Origin: Kitasatospora acidiphila
Lineage (GTDB): Bacteria > Actinomycetota > Actinomycetes > Streptomycetales > Streptomycetaceae
Reading direction: 5' to 3'
Assembly (NCBI RefSeq): GCF_006636205.1
Contig: NZ_VIGB01000003.1
Location: forward strand, 6,202,501-6,266,500
Length of the DNA: 64,000 bases
A model generated the notes under the pieces. That model saw only the letters and a list, made by a program, of their open reading frames with translations. It searched no databases and was not told the DNA's origin. A program made the translations under genes and the position numbers. How positions within the stretch are numbered: position 1 is the stretch's first letter; each line of letters opens with the position of its first letter. This document shows positions 17,161-26,690 of this stretch, one piece after another.

Positions 17161-18183
17161 ATGGCCGAGCAGCCGCTGCCCGCCACCGCCCGCGAATGGC
17201 ACCTCAAGGCCCGCCCCGACGGCTGGCCGGTCCCGGCCGACGCCGCCCTGGTCGAGGCCCCGGTCCGGGAGCCCCGGCCCGGCGAGGTGCTGGTCCGCAA
17301 CCGATTCCTCTCGGTCGACCCGTACATGCGCGGCCGGATGAACGACGTGAAGTCCTACGTCCCGCCGTTCCAGCTGGACCAGCCGATGGACGGCGGGGCG
17401 GTCGGCGAGGTGGTGGCCTCCGCCGCCGAGGGCATCGCGGTCGGCGACACCGTGCTGCACGCGCAGGGCTGGCGGGAGTACGCCACGGTGGCCGCCGAGC
17501 ACGCCGCCAAGGTGGACGCCGCCCGGGCGCCGCTCTCCGCCTACCTCGGCGTGCTCGGCATGCCGGGCCTGACCGCCTACGCCGGCCTGCTCGAGGTGGG
17601 CTCGCTCAAGCCCGGTGAGACCGTCTTCGTCTCCGGCGCGGCCGGCGCGGTGGGCTCGCTGGTCGGCCAGATCGCCCGGCTCAAGGGCGCCGCCCGGGTG
17701 GTCGGCTCGGCCGGCTCGGCGGCCAAGGTGGCCAAGCTGGTCGACGACTACGGCTTCGACGCGGCCTTCAACTACAAGGACGGCCCGGTGGCCGAGCAGC
17801 TGGCGCAGGCCGCCCCGGACGGCATCGACGTCTACTTCGACAACGTCGGCGGGGACCACCTGGAGGCCGCGATCGGCGCGCTCAACGTGCGCGGCCGGGC
17901 GGTGCTGTGCGGTGCCATCGCCCAGTACAACGAGACCGGTCGGCCGGTCGGCCCGCGCAACCTGGCGCTGGCCATCGGCAAGCGGCTGCGCCTGGAGGGC
18001 ATGCTGGTGAACGACCACGTCGCGCTGCGGCCGCAGTTCACCGCCGAGATGGCGGGCTGGCTGGCGGACGGCAGCCTGCGCTACGAGGAGACCGTGGTGA
18101 CCGGCATCGAGCACACCATGGACGCCTTCATCGACCTGCTGCGCGGCGGCAACACCGGCAAGATGGTGGTCGCGCTGGACTGA
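17161..18183 (+). CDS. NADP-dependent zinc-free oxidoreductase (MDR family, CurA/LTB4DH-like)
   Basis: A 340-residue medium-chain reductase of the group that reduces enones and quinones with NADPH. Visible motifs are FLSVDPYMRGRM, GMPGLTAYAGLLEVGSLKPGETVFVSGAAGAVGS (the AxxGxxG cofactor site) and FDNVGGDHLEAAI. No zinc ligands are present, as expected for this group. The divergent MarR gene and operators suggest induction by reactive carbonyls or similar compounds. Confidence 0.92.
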   Translation: MAEQPLPATAREWHLKARPDGWPVPADAALVEAPVREPRPGEVLVRNRFLSVDPYMRGRMNDVKSYVPPFQLDQPMDGGAVGEVVASAAEGIAVGDTVLHAQGWREYATVAAEHAAKVDAARAPLSAYLGVLGMPGLTAYAGLLEVGSLKPGETVFVSGAAGAVGSLVGQIARLKGAARVVGSAGSAAKVAKLVDDYGFDAAFNYKDGPVAEQLAQAAPDGIDVYFDNVGGDHLEAAIGALNVRGRAVLCGAIAQYNETGRPVGPRNLALAIGKRLRLEGMLVNDHVALRPQFTAEMAGWLADGSLRYEETVVTGIEHTMDAFIDLLRGGNTGKMVVALD

Positions 18184-18573
18184 CCCGGCGTCAGAATCGA
18201 ACTGCGCGCGCTCCGACGGCCCGGCATCCGGGTAGCCGGGGCGCGCGCCGCTGTGTCGCGCGACCCCCGTCGGCGAATGCCCAGCAGATCCGAGGGACCG
18301 TCAGTTCCCAGGTCAGGGGCCGCGATAGCGTGGCCGCAGCGGCGCACTGCCACCCGATGCGGCCATTCGGGGAGAGATCCCGATCAGGGGTAGACCTCTT
18401 CGCGGATCTGACTACCATGATGGAAGGCTGTCCGTTTTGCTCAAGTTAGTGACCGAATGTCGACTGACCTGAGCAGAAGAGGGCGGCGTCGAGCCAGGTG
18501 GCGTTCACGACCAACCGGGCATGGCACGAGGCAGCTGGGGAAGGCGACTCTCGTCCACAGCCTGGAGGTCCCG
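18184..18573. other. Intergenic stretch upstream of the DUF3145 gene
   Basis: No gene is supported here. An in-frame extension of the DUF3145 frame back to 18457 exists, but the family starts at the internal GTG 18574. The stretch presumably holds that promoter. I see no clear hairpin or consensus boxes. Confidence 0.4.
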
Positions 18574-19068
18574 GTGACGACACGTGGCGTCCTGTTCATC
18601 CACTCCGCGCCCCGCGCGCTGTGCCCGCACGTCGAATGGGCGGTGGCGGGCGTGCTCGGCGCGCGGGTCAACCTCGACTGGATCCGTCAGCCAGCCGCCC
18701 CCGGCCAGTGGCGGTCCGAGCTCTCCTGGCAGGGGGAGGCGGGCACGGCCGCCAAACTGGCCTCCGCGCTGCGCGGTTGGCAGCTGATGCGCTACGAGGT
18801 GACCAGCGAGCCCAGCGGCAGCGCCGAGGGCGAGCGCTACTCCAGCACCCCGAGCCTGGGCATCTTCCATGCCGTCACCGGCATCCACGGGGACATCCTG
18901 ATCCCCGAGGACCGGCTGCGCGCGGTGCTGGTGCGGGCCCGCAGCCAGGGCAGCGACCTGGAGGCCGAGTTGGCCCGGCTGCTCGGCAAGCCCTGGGACG
19001 ACGAACTGGAGCCGTTCCGCTACGCCGGCGAGGGCGCGCCGGTGCGCTGGCTGCACCAGGTGGTCTGA
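18574..19068 (+). CDS. DUF3145 family protein
   Basis: A 164-residue protein beginning VTTRGVLFIHSAPRALCPHVEW, a form very conserved in streptomycetes. Its function is not known. I chose the GTG at 18574 because GGAGGT lies upstream and conservation begins there. No signal peptide or membrane segment is visible, so it is probably cytosolic. It faces the end of fabF across a strong hairpin. The persistent location beside the fatty-acid operon is the only hint at function. Confidence 0.88.
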   Translation: MTTRGVLFIHSAPRALCPHVEWAVAGVLGARVNLDWIRQPAAPGQWRSELSWQGEAGTAAKLASALRGWQLMRYEVTSEPSGSAEGERYSSTPSLGIFHAVTGIHGDILIPEDRLRAVLVRARSQGSDLEAELARLLGKPWDDELEPFRYAGEGAPVRWLHQVV

Positions 19069-19076
19069 GCAAGCGT

Positions 19077-19111
19077 CAGGGCGGCCTCCCCGAGCCGGGG
19101 AGGCCGCCCTG
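19077..19111. terminator. Bidirectional terminator between DUF3145 gene and fabF
   Basis: A perfect hairpin: CAGGGCGGCCTCCCC, loop GAGCC, GGGGAGGCCGCCCTG. It sits in the 51-base gap between two convergent genes and can serve both. Confidence 0.85.
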
Positions 19112-19119
19112 AGGGAGCG

Positions 19120-20384
19120 TCAGACGGTGCGGAAGGCCAGCACCACGTTGTGGCCGCCGAAGCCGAACGAGTTGTTCAGCGCGGCGATCCGGCCCTGCGG
19201 CAGCTCGCGCGGCTCGAAGCGCACGATGTCCGCGTCGACCTCGTCGTCCAGGTCGTCCACGTTGATGGTCGGCGGGGCCTGCCGGTGGTGCAGGGCCAGC
19301 ACGGTGGCGACCGTCTCGACACCGCCGGCGCCGCCCAGCAGGTGGCCGGTCATCGACTTGGTCGCCGAGATCGCCACGTGGTCCAGGTGCTCGCCGAGCT
19401 CCTTGCGCAGCGCCTTGATCTCCGCGACATCGCCCTGCGGGGTCGAGGTGGCGTGCGCGTTGACGTGCACCACGGCGGCCTTGTCCAGGTCGGTGTTGGC
19501 GAACAGCTGGGCCAGCGCGCGGGCCACGCCGGAGCCGGTCGGCTCGGGCTGGGCGATGTGGTGGGCGTCCGAGGAGAGGCCCTGACCGACCGCCTCGCAG
19601 TAGACCTTGGCGCCGCGCTTGGCCGCGTGCTCGGCCGACTCCAGGACGATCACGCCGGCGCCCTCGCCGAGCACGAAGCCGTCCCGGGCCTTGTCGTAGG
19701 GGCGGGAGGCGCGCAGCGGCTCGTCGTTGCGCTTGGACATCGCCATCATGCTGGCGAACGCGGCCACCGGCAGCGGGTGGATCGCGGCCTCGGTGCCGCC
19801 GGCCACCACCACGTCGGCGCGGCCGGTGCGGATCATCTCGATCGCGTAGCCGATCGCCTCGGCGCCGGAGGCGCAGGCCGAGACCGGGGTGTGCACACCG
19901 GCCTGGGCACCGACCTCGATGCCGACGTTGGCGGACGGGCTGTTGGGCATCAGCATCGGCACGGTGTGCGGGGACACCTTGCGGGCGCCCTTCTCCCGCA
20001 GCACGTCGTACTGGTCGAGCAGGGTGGTGACGCCGCCGATGCCGGAGGCGATCACGGCGCCCAGGCGCTCGGGGTCGAGGGGGAGGCTTCGTTGGTGGCC
20101 GGCTGCTCGTAGCCGGCGTCGGCCCAGGCCTCGCGGGCGGCGATCAGCGCGAACTGGGCCGAGCGGTCCAGCTTGCGCAGCAGCGGGCGGGGCAGCACCT
20201 CGGCGGGCTCGACGGCGCAGGGGGCGGCGATCCGCACCGGCAGCTCGGCGGCCCAGTCCTCCTCCAGCGCGCGCACACCGGAGCGGCCGGCGAGCAGGCC
20301 CTCCCAGGTCGACGCGGCGTCCCCGCCCAGCGGCGTGAAGGCGCCGATACCCGTGACTACCACGGTGCGGTTTTCAGTGGTCAC
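19120..20384 (-). CDS. fabF: 3-oxoacyl-ACP synthase II, interrupted by an apparent -1 frame break
   Basis: FabF elongates acyl-ACP by condensation with malonyl-ACP. The first 105 or so residues (MTTENRTVVVTGIGAFTPLGG to PATNEASP) read from 20384. The rest reads in another frame as LDPERLGAVIASGIGGVTTLLDQ to the stop at 19120. The break falls in a run of five G (plus strand 20079-20083); a sixth base would restore a normal protein of about 421 residues. Active-site residues are present in the second part: Cys in VSACASGAEA, His in NAHATSTPQGD and in SMTGHLLGG. It is the last gene of fasR-fabD-fabH-acpP-fabF and should be essential, so a sequencing indel is more likely than a real mutation. Confidence 0.9.
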
Positions 20385-20466
20385 TGGTTGTCTTCTCTCA
20401 ACGTGTTGCGGGGCTTGGGGGAGGGGAGTCCGGCGGGGCGGCTCGGCCGCCCCGCCGGTCGCCGAA

Positions 20467-20715
20467 TCAGGCGGCGTTCTTGAGGATGTAGTCGACCGCG
20501 TCGCCGACCGTCTTCAGGTTCTTGACCTCGTCGTCCGGGATCTTGACGTCGAAGCGCTCCTCGGCGGCCACGACGACCTCGACCATGGAGAGCGAGTCGA
20601 CGTCCAGGTCGTCGGTGAAGGACTTGTCCAGCGCGACGTCCTCAGTCGGGATGCCGGCAATCTCGTTGACGATGTCGGCGAGACCGGACAGAACATCGTC
20701 CTGGGTGTGAGCCAT
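20467..20715 (-). CDS. acpP: Acyl carrier protein
   Basis: An 82-residue acidic four-helix carrier. The DSLSMVE motif holds Ser41, the site of 4'-phosphopantetheine attachment. It carries growing acyl chains between FabD, FabH and FabF. An AGGAG ribosome site precedes the ATG. It lies between fabH and fabF in the operon, the usual streptomycete order. Confidence 0.97.
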   Translation of the reverse strand: MAHTQDDVLSGLADIVNEIAGIPTEDVALDKSFTDDLDVDSLSMVEVVVAAEERFDVKIPDDEVKNLKTVGDAVDYILKNAA

Positions 20716-20803
20716 CTTGGCTGCTCCTCTTGTGTGGATGGCGCTTCACGGGTGCGACGCGCCGAGTTGACGGTACTTAAGGCGTTTTGCGTTGCCTAAG
20801 TGC

Positions 20804-21841
20804 CTAAGGGAGGGTAACGACTGCCGCCGCGTACACGAGACCCGCCCCGAACCCGATGATCAGTGCGAGGTCACCGCTCTTGGCCTCGCCGGTCTGCAGC
20901 ATTCGCTCCATGGCCAGCGGAATGGAGGCCGCGGAGGTGTTGCCGGTCTCGGCGATGTCGCGGGCCACCGGCACCGAGGCCGGCAGCTTGAGGGCCTTGA
21001 TCATGGCATCGGTGATGCGCATGTTGGCCTGGTGCGGGATGAAGGCGCCGAGCTGGTCGGCGGTGATCCCGGCCGCGTCCAGGGCCTGCTGGGCGACCTT
21101 GGCCATCTCCCAGACCGCCCAGCGGAAGACCGGCTGGCCGTCCATCCGCAGGAACGGCCAGCGCGCCTCGTCGTCCGAGCTGCCGTTGATCGCGTCCGGC
21201 TTGGCGAAGGCGGTGTCCCAGGCCTCGGTCTGGGTGATCAGGTCCTTCTGGGTGGCGTCCGAACCCCAGATCACCTTGCCGATGCCGGGCGTGGTGGACG
21301 GGCCGACCACGGCCGCACCGGCGCCGTCACCGAAGATGAAGGCGGTGGAACGGTCGTGAATGTCCGTCATGTCGCTGAGCCGCTCGACACCGATGACCAG
21401 CACGTACTCGGCGCTGCCGCCGCGGATCATGCCGTCCGCCAGGTTGAGGCCGTAGCCGAAGCCGGCGCAGGCGGCCGAGATGTCGAAGGCCGGCGCCGTC
21501 GGGCAGCCCAGCTTCAGCGAGATCTCGGTGGCGACCGCGGGGGTCTGCTTGAAGTGCGAGACGGTGGAGACGATCACGGCGCCGATCTGGTCGGGCGTGA
21601 TCCCGGCCTGGGCGATCGCCTTGCCGGCGGCCTGCACCGACATCTCGGCGACCGACTCGTCCGGGCCGGCCCAGCGGCGCTCGGTGATGCCGCTGCGGGT
21701 GCGGATCCACTCGTCGGAGGAGTCGATCCACTCCAGCACCTCGGAGTTGGGGACCACGCGGACCGGACGGTAGCCGCCGACCCCGTGAATCCGGGAGTGG
21801 GCCGCACCGGTGGTGGGACGGATCTGCGGGACTGCGGTCAT
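20804..21841 (-). CDS. fabH: 3-oxoacyl-ACP synthase III
   Basis: FabH starts fatty acid synthesis by condensing an acyl-CoA primer (often branched in streptomycetes) with malonyl-ACP. The 345-residue product shows the Cys in DISAACAGFGYGL, His in FIPHQANMRI and Asn in TGNTSAASIP, the complete triad. The ATG at 21841 overlaps the fabD stop by four bases (ATGA), so translation is coupled. Confidence 0.96.
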   Translation of the reverse strand: MTAVPQIRPTTGAAHSRIHGVGGYRPVRVVPNSEVLEWIDSSDEWIRTRSGITERRWAGPDESVAEMSVQAAGKAIAQAGITPDQIGAVIVSTVSHFKQTPAVATEISLKLGCPTAPAFDISAACAGFGYGLNLADGMIRGGSAEYVLVIGVERLSDMTDIHDRSTAFIFGDGAGAAVVGPSTTPGIGKVIWGSDATQKDLITQTEAWDTAFAKPDAINGSSDDEARWPFLRMDGQPVFRWAVWEMAKVAQQALDAAGITADQLGAFIPHQANMRITDAMIKALKLPASVPVARDIAETGNTSAASIPLAMERMLQTGEAKSGDLALIIGFGAGLVYAAAVVTLP

Positions 21842-22782
21842 GCGGAGAGCTCCTCGGTGGCGTGCTCGGCGATCAGCTCGCGGGCCTTGTCCAGGTCGGC
21901 CGGAGACTTCAGGGCCAGAGTCGCCACGCCCTTGACGTTGCGCTTGATCAGGCCGGTGAGGGTGCCGGCCGGGGCGAGCTCGATGACGCAGGTCGCGCCG
22001 AGCTGTCCGATGGTCTCCATGCAGAGGTCCCACCGGACCGGGTTCGCCACCTGGGCGACCAGCCGGGAGAGCACCTCGGCGCCGCCGGCGACCACCTCGC
22101 CGTCCTTGTTGGACAGGTAGCGCACCACCGGATCGGACACACTCAGGGTAGGCGCCAGCTCGGCCAGACGGGTGACCCCGGGGGCCATGTAGTCGGTGTG
22201 GAAAGCACCGGCCACCTTGAGCGCGATCAGCTTGGCCTTGGCCGGCGGGTCGGCCCGCAGGGCCTCCAGCGCGTCCAGGGAACCGGCGGCCACGATCTGG
22301 CCGCCACCGTTGTTGTTCGCCGCCACCAGGTTGTGCTCGGCGAGCTTGGCCGCGACCTCCTCCGGGTCGCCGCCGAGCACCGCGATCATGCCGGTCGCGG
22401 TCGCCGCGGCGGCCTCGGCCATCGCCCGGCCGCGCTCGCGCACGAAGGTCAGGGCGTCCTTGGCGTCGAAGACCCCGGCGAGCGCCGCGGCGGTGATCTC
22501 GCCGACGCTGTGGCCGGCCACCGCGCCGACCAGCTTGCGGGCCTGCTCCTCGTCCGGGAACAGGGCCCGGGTGGTCATCAGGCCGGTCGCGACCAGCAGC
22601 GGCTGCGCGACGGCGGTGTCCTTGATCTCCTCGGCATCAGCCTCGGTGCCGTAGTGCACCAGGTCGATCCCGGCCGCCTCCGACCAGCCGTGCAGCCGGT
22701 CGGCGACACCGTCCAGCTCCAGCCAGGGAGCGAGCATTCCGGGGGACTGAGCACCCTGTCCAGGGGCGACGATAACGAGCAC
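21838..22782 (-). CDS. fabD: Malonyl-CoA:ACP transacylase
   Basis: FabD loads malonate from CoA onto ACP. The 314-residue protein has the N-terminal APGQGAQSPGML motif and the nucleophile elbow GHSVGE (Ser about 93). It is the first structural gene of the operon, 95 bases downstream of fasR. Confidence 0.96.
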   Translation of the reverse strand: MLVIVAPGQGAQSPGMLAPWLELDGVADRLHGWSEAAGIDLVHYGTEADAEEIKDTAVAQPLLVATGLMTTRALFPDEEQARKLVGAVAGHSVGEITAAALAGVFDAKDALTFVRERGRAMAEAAAATATGMIAVLGGDPEEVAAKLAEHNLVAANNNGGGQIVAAGSLDALEALRADPPAKAKLIALKVAGAFHTDYMAPGVTRLAELAPTLSVSDPVVRYLSNKDGEVVAGGAEVLSRLVAQVANPVRWDLCMETIGQLGATCVIELAPAGTLTGLIKRNVKGVATLALKSPADLDKARELIAEHATEELSA

Positions 22783-22851
22783 GGTTCAACCCTCTCTCGC
22801 CCGACCCCCGAGGACGGGTAGGCGACGGTAACGAAGAAAAGCACCTCGGAT

Positions 22852-22866
22852 TGTGGAGTCTCTACA
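22852..22866. promoter_or_regulatory. Inverted repeat upstream of fabD, candidate FasR operator
   Basis: TGTGGAG-T-CTCTACA is an imperfect inverted repeat (one mismatch) in the 95-base gap between fasR and fabD. In S. coelicolor FasR activates the fabDHPF operon from this position, so a FasR site is plausible. The consensus cannot be checked here. Confidence 0.35.
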
Positions 22867-22877
22867 GGACGGGGAAA

Positions 22878-24164
22878 TCAGTCCGCGGCGGACTCCAGCC
22901 GGCCGAGCGCAAGCGCAATACGCAGAGTGAACGCCGAACGGACGTCCGACGGGGCGTACCCCGTGACGTCGGTCACACGACGCAGCCGGTAGCGCACGGT
23001 GTTGGGATGGACGAAGAGCATCCGGGCGGCTCCCTCCAGGGAGGAGGCCTGCTCCAGGTAGACACTCAGCGTCTCCAGCAGTGCCGACCCGGCCTCGTCC
23101 AGCGGTGTGTAGATCTCCTCCACCAGCTGGCGGCGCGCCACCTGGTCGCCGGCGAGTGCCCGCTCGGGCAGCAGGTCGTCGGCGAGCACCGGGCGCGGCG
23201 CGTCCGGCCAGGCCGCGCAGGCCCGCAGGCCGGCCGCGGCGGCGTGCGCCGAGCGGGTCGCCGACAGCAGGTCGCCCACCGTCGGGCCGACCACCACCGG
23301 GCCGGGCGCGAACTGGCCGATCAGCGCCCGGGCCGCGTGCACCGGCTCCTTCTCGCCGCCGACCACCACCACCAGGCGCTTGCCCAGCACCCCGGTCAGC
23401 ACCTGCAGCCGGGCGTGCCGCGCGGCCCGGCGGATCGCCTCCACCACCGCCTCGCTGTCCCCGTCCGGCGCGTTGCCCATCACCACCCGCACCTGGCTGG
23501 GCTGTCCCCAGCCGAGCGCGGCGGCCCGGGACAGCAGGCCCTCGTCGGCGTCCCCGGAGAGCAGGGAGTTCACCACCAGGGCTTCGAGCCGGGCGTCCCA
23601 GGCGCCGCGGGCCTCCGCGGCCTGGGCGTACACCTGGGCGGTGGCGAAGGCGATCTCCCGGGCGTAGACCAGCACCGACTGGCGCATGCCGTCCTCGTCG
23701 CCCGGCGCTGCGACCTCCGGGATCGCCTCCTCCATCACCTCGATGGTGGTGCGGATCAGCTCCACGGTCTGACGCAGCGTGATCGCCCGGGTCAGCTCGC
23801 GCGGGGCGGTGCCGAACACATCGGTGCTGATCGCCTGCTTGGCCTCCGGGTGGCGGTACCACTCGGTGAAGGCCGCGATGCCCGCCTGGGCCACCAGGCC
23901 GATCCAGGAGCGGTGCTCCGGCGGCATCCGGCGGTACCAGCCCAGCTGGTCGTCCATCCGGGCGATCGCCGCGGTGGCGAGCTTTCCTGACGCCTTCTCC
24001 AGCCGCTTCAGGGTGGCGGCGCGCAACTCGGCGCGCTCGGCGGCCAGTCGTCGCTCCACGGCGGTGCCGCCGGAGGTCGCGGTCTGGCGCACACGGCGGG
24101 GGCCCGACGGGCGGGTGGCCTTCGGGGACGGCTGCTGCTCGGGTGGATCTGACGGGTCTGGCAC
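22878..24164 (-). CDS. fasR: PucR-type transcriptional activator of the fatty-acid synthesis operon
   Basis: A 428-residue regulator with a long N-terminal sensory part, a GGDEF-like central domain (RVVMGNAPDGDSEAVV onward), and the C-terminal PucR HTH (ARMLFVHPNTVRYRLRRV, about residues 379-396). Identity rests on its place directly upstream of fabD on the same strand, as for FasR of S. coelicolor. It would tune synthesis of branched fatty acids and acyl-CoA supply. Confidence 0.9.
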   Translation of the reverse strand: MPDPSDPPEQQPSPKATRPSGPRRVRQTATSGGTAVERRLAAERAELRAATLKRLEKASGKLATAAIARMDDQLGWYRRMPPEHRSWIGLVAQAGIAAFTEWYRHPEAKQAISTDVFGTAPRELTRAITLRQTVELIRTTIEVMEEAIPEVAAPGDEDGMRQSVLVYAREIAFATAQVYAQAAEARGAWDARLEALVVNSLLSGDADEGLLSRAAALGWGQPSQVRVVMGNAPDGDSEAVVEAIRRAARHARLQVLTGVLGKRLVVVVGGEKEPVHAARALIGQFAPGPVVVGPTVGDLLSATRSAHAAAAGLRACAAWPDAPRPVLADDLLPERALAGDQVARRQLVEEIYTPLDEAGSALLETLSVYLEQASSLEGAARMLFVHPNTVRYRLRRVTDVTGYAPSDVRSAFTLRIALALGRLESAAD

Positions 24165-24236
24165 AGGGACAAGACTGCCTCACCGCGTGGGGTGCCCGCA
24201 CACGCCCCCCGCACCTGACCCGCTACGGTGGGTCAG

Positions 24237-25007
24237 GTGACCGACCCCGCGCGCCCACGGGCCGACCTGCGCCGCACCGCCGAGCGGTATGTCTCCGAGC
24301 CCGCCGCAGGGGTGCTGACCCGGCACGCGTTCTCGTTCTCCGAGCACTACGACCCGAAGAACCTGCACTTCGGCGCGCTACTGGCGTGCAACGAGGAGAC
24401 CCTGGCCCCCGGCGCCGGCTTCGACGAGCACCGGCACCGGGACACCGAGATCCTCACCTGGGTGCTGGACGGCGCGCTTGCGCACCGTGACACCGACGGT
24501 CACGCCGGGGTGGTGCGCCCCGGCATGGTGCAGTACCTGAGCGCCGGCTCCGGCGTCGCGCACACCGAACGCAACGTCGGCGGGGCCGACGTTCCGGTGC
24601 GGTTCGTGCAGATGTGGCTGCAGCCGGACGTCTTCGGGACCGACCCCGCCTACGGCCTGCGCCGGGTGCCGGACGGGGACGGCCTGACCCTGCTGGCCTC
24701 GGGGATGACCCGCGACGCCGACACCGAGGCGCTGCGGCTGCGGCGCTCGGACGCGGCGCTCTGGCTGGTCACCGCCGAACCGCACCAGGCGCTGCCCGAG
24801 CTGCCCGAGGCCCCCTACCGCTACGCCCACCTGACGGCCGGTTCGCTCGGCTACCGCACCATCCCCGGGCCGCGCGGCCAGGGGCGCTCGCTCGACCCGG
24901 GCGACAGCGTGCGGATCACCGGGGAGGCGTTCGCCGCGCCGATGGCCGGGGAGCAGGGCGCCCAACTGCTGCTCTGGGAGATGCACTCGGGCCTGACGTA
25001 CGGCTAG
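24237..25007 (+). CDS. Pirin family protein (bicupin)
   Basis: A 256-residue cupin protein. The metal-binding N-terminal cupin shows HRHRDTEILTWVLDGALAHRD with the conserved histidines, followed by YLSAGSGVAHTERN. Some pirins are quercetin dioxygenases and others bind regulators; the role here is unknown. Start is GTG 24237 or GTG 24228. It is divergent from fasR. Its stop shares a CTAG with the stop of the convergent dioxygenase gene. Confidence 0.9.
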   Translation: MTDPARPRADLRRTAERYVSEPAAGVLTRHAFSFSEHYDPKNLHFGALLACNEETLAPGAGFDEHRHRDTEILTWVLDGALAHRDTDGHAGVVRPGMVQYLSAGSGVAHTERNVGGADVPVRFVQMWLQPDVFGTDPAYGLRRVPDGDGLTLLASGMTRDADTEALRLRRSDAALWLVTAEPHQALPELPEAPYRYAHLTAGSLGYRTIPGPRGQGRSLDPGDSVRITGEAFAAPMAGEQGAQLLLWEMHSGLTYG

Positions 25008-25798
25008 TCGGCCGGCTGGAGGCCGCGGATGACGGCGCGCTCGACCGGCGAGTGGGCGCCGTCGGCCCGGTCCAGCTCCAGCAGGCCGACCGGGACCAGC
25101 GGCGGCTGGGCGATGAAGCGGGCGGTGCTGCCGCGGTTGGGCTGGGCCGCGTGGATCAGGAACGGGTGGCACAGGTAGACGTCCCCGGCCCGCCCGGTGG
25201 CCAGCGCGATCTCCCGGTCCGGCGCGTCCAGCCGGCCGTCCTGGTCCATACGGGCGCACAGCTCGAAGCCGTCGACGCCCCGCTCGCCGTACTCCGCCAG
25301 GTAGCGCGGCACGTCCAGGTGGGAGCCGACCTTGATCCGGGTCGGGCCGTCCGCCTCGGTGACGTCGGAGAACAGGAAGAGCATCAGCAGGGACTGCCCC
25401 TGGGACCGCAGGTTGAGCCAGTAGCCGTTCTCGCCGTCGGGGGTGTAGCCGGCGTCCAGGTGCCAGCCGGTGTCCCCGGGGTCGGCGGGGTGCGGGAACC
25501 GGATCGGGAAGGTGCCGAGACCGGTGCGCGGCACCCAGCGCCCCTCGCCGACCAACTGGTCGAAGGCCGTGTGAAGCCGCTCGGTGGTCGCGGCCCGTTG
25601 GAACGGCTCGCTCCCGTAACCCCAGAGCCGGACCACCGGCTCGGTCCAACTGCTCGGGTCGGCCGGGTCGCAGCCGGTCTCCTGCCAGAGGAACTCCCGG
25701 CACTCGTCCGCCAGTTCACGCGGGAAGGCGTCCCGGAGCCGGACGAATCCGGCGGTGGTGAACTGGTCGATCTCTTCAGCTGTCAGCACGTGTCGCAC
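25004..25798 (-). CDS. Phytanoyl-CoA dioxygenase (PhyH) family protein
   Basis: A non-haem Fe(II)/2-oxoglutarate oxygenase of about 264 residues. The iron ligands are in GWHLDAGY (HxD) and the distal His in HPFLIHAAQPNRG, with the downstream Arg for oxoglutarate. I placed the start at GTG 25798 (VRHVLTAEEIDQF), where PhyH similarity begins. A TTG at 25834 would add 12 residues. Its substrate is unknown. It overlaps the pirin gene tail to tail by four bases. Confidence 0.88.
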   Translation of the reverse strand: MRHVLTAEEIDQFTTAGFVRLRDAFPRELADECREFLWQETGCDPADPSSWTEPVVRLWGYGSEPFQRAATTERLHTAFDQLVGEGRWVPRTGLGTFPIRFPHPADPGDTGWHLDAGYTPDGENGYWLNLRSQGQSLLMLFLFSDVTEADGPTRIKVGSHLDVPRYLAEYGERGVDGFELCARMDQDGRLDAPDREIALATGRAGDVYLCHPFLIHAAQPNRGSTARFIAQPPLVPVGLLELDRADGAHSPVERAVIRGLQPAD

Positions 25799-25849
25799 GC
25801 CCGTGATTCTCGGTGCGGAGGTTGCCCGCGGCAATCGAATTGCGCGCGA

Positions 25850-26635
25850 CTATGCCCACAGCTCGGCCAACAGCCCGTTCACCACCTCGGGTTGCTCCTG
25901 GTGCGGGGCGTGCACGGCGCCCGGGACCAGGACCCGGCGGGCGCCGATCCGCTCGGCGACGAAGGCGCCGCAGGCGAGCAGCGCCTCGCCGATGAACGCG
26001 CGGTAGTCCGGTGCGGCGGTCTCCCAGCTGCCGTTGACCACCAGCTTCGGGTAGTCGGCGGCCCTGATCGGCGCCAGCGGGATCATCGCGTCCCAGGCCG
26101 GCCGCTCCGCCATCGCGGAGGCGGCCGCGCGCAGCAGCTCCGGTGTGAACTCCGGCCGCGGCAGGCCGTAGTCATCCGTGGAGTAGCACAGGTACTCCTC
26201 GGGGCTCATCGGCTCCAGCTGCTCGCCGAACGCCGCCCGGATGCGCTTCAGCGCCGCCGCGATCTGAGGGACGTCGTCCTCCGCGGTGTGCAGCACGGAG
26301 GGTTCGATCAGTGCCAACGACCTGATGGAACCCGGTAGTTGAGCTGCCGCCAGCAATGCTCCGGCCGCGCCGTAGGAGTGCCCCACCAAGTGGGCGCCGC
26401 CGCCGAGCAGTTCGGCGATGTCCTCGGCGTCGACCTCGTAGTCGCTGTGCTCGATGTCAGGACTGGCGCCGAAGCCCCGCCGGTCCATCAGCTCCAACCT
26501 GAACTCGGTTGCGAGCGGGCGCTGTTCGCGGAAGCAGTCGGTGCCCCAGCTCAGCGTTCCGTGCACCAGCAGCACCCGATCGGTCGCCGCCGTGCCGTCC
26601 TGCCAGACCGTCACCCGCACCGGTTCGCGTCGCAT
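25850..26635 (-). CDS. Alpha/beta hydrolase
   Basis: A 261-residue cytosolic hydrolase with the oxyanion region LVHGTLSWGTDC, the nucleophile elbow GHSYGAAGALL, and a C-terminal His in VPGAVHAPHQEQPE. The fold and triad are clear, but the substrate is not. It lies upstream of the dioxygenase gene on the same strand with a 51-base gap. Confidence 0.88.
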   Translation of the reverse strand: MRREPVRVTVWQDGTAATDRVLLVHGTLSWGTDCFREQRPLATEFRLELMDRRGFGASPDIEHSDYEVDAEDIAELLGGGAHLVGHSYGAAGALLAAAQLPGSIRSLALIEPSVLHTAEDDVPQIAAALKRIRAAFGEQLEPMSPEEYLCYSTDDYGLPRPEFTPELLRAAASAMAERPAWDAMIPLAPIRAADYPKLVVNGSWETAAPDYRAFIGEALLACGAFVAERIGARRVLVPGAVHAPHQEQPEVVNGLLAELWA

Positions 26636-26690
26636 ACCGACGCATCCTACGGTGGGTCAGGTCGCGGGCGGCGGCCGATCCGGGGAGTCG

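Noticed and set aside
18457..18573. N-terminal extension of the DUF3145 protein
   Set aside because: The family begins at the GTG at 18574, which has a ribosome site. The extension has no conserved features.
20052..20110. Programmed ribosomal frameshifting in fabF
   Set aside because: FabF is not known to use it, and the site is a simple C/G run with no slippery heptamer or clear stimulatory structure. An indel is simpler.
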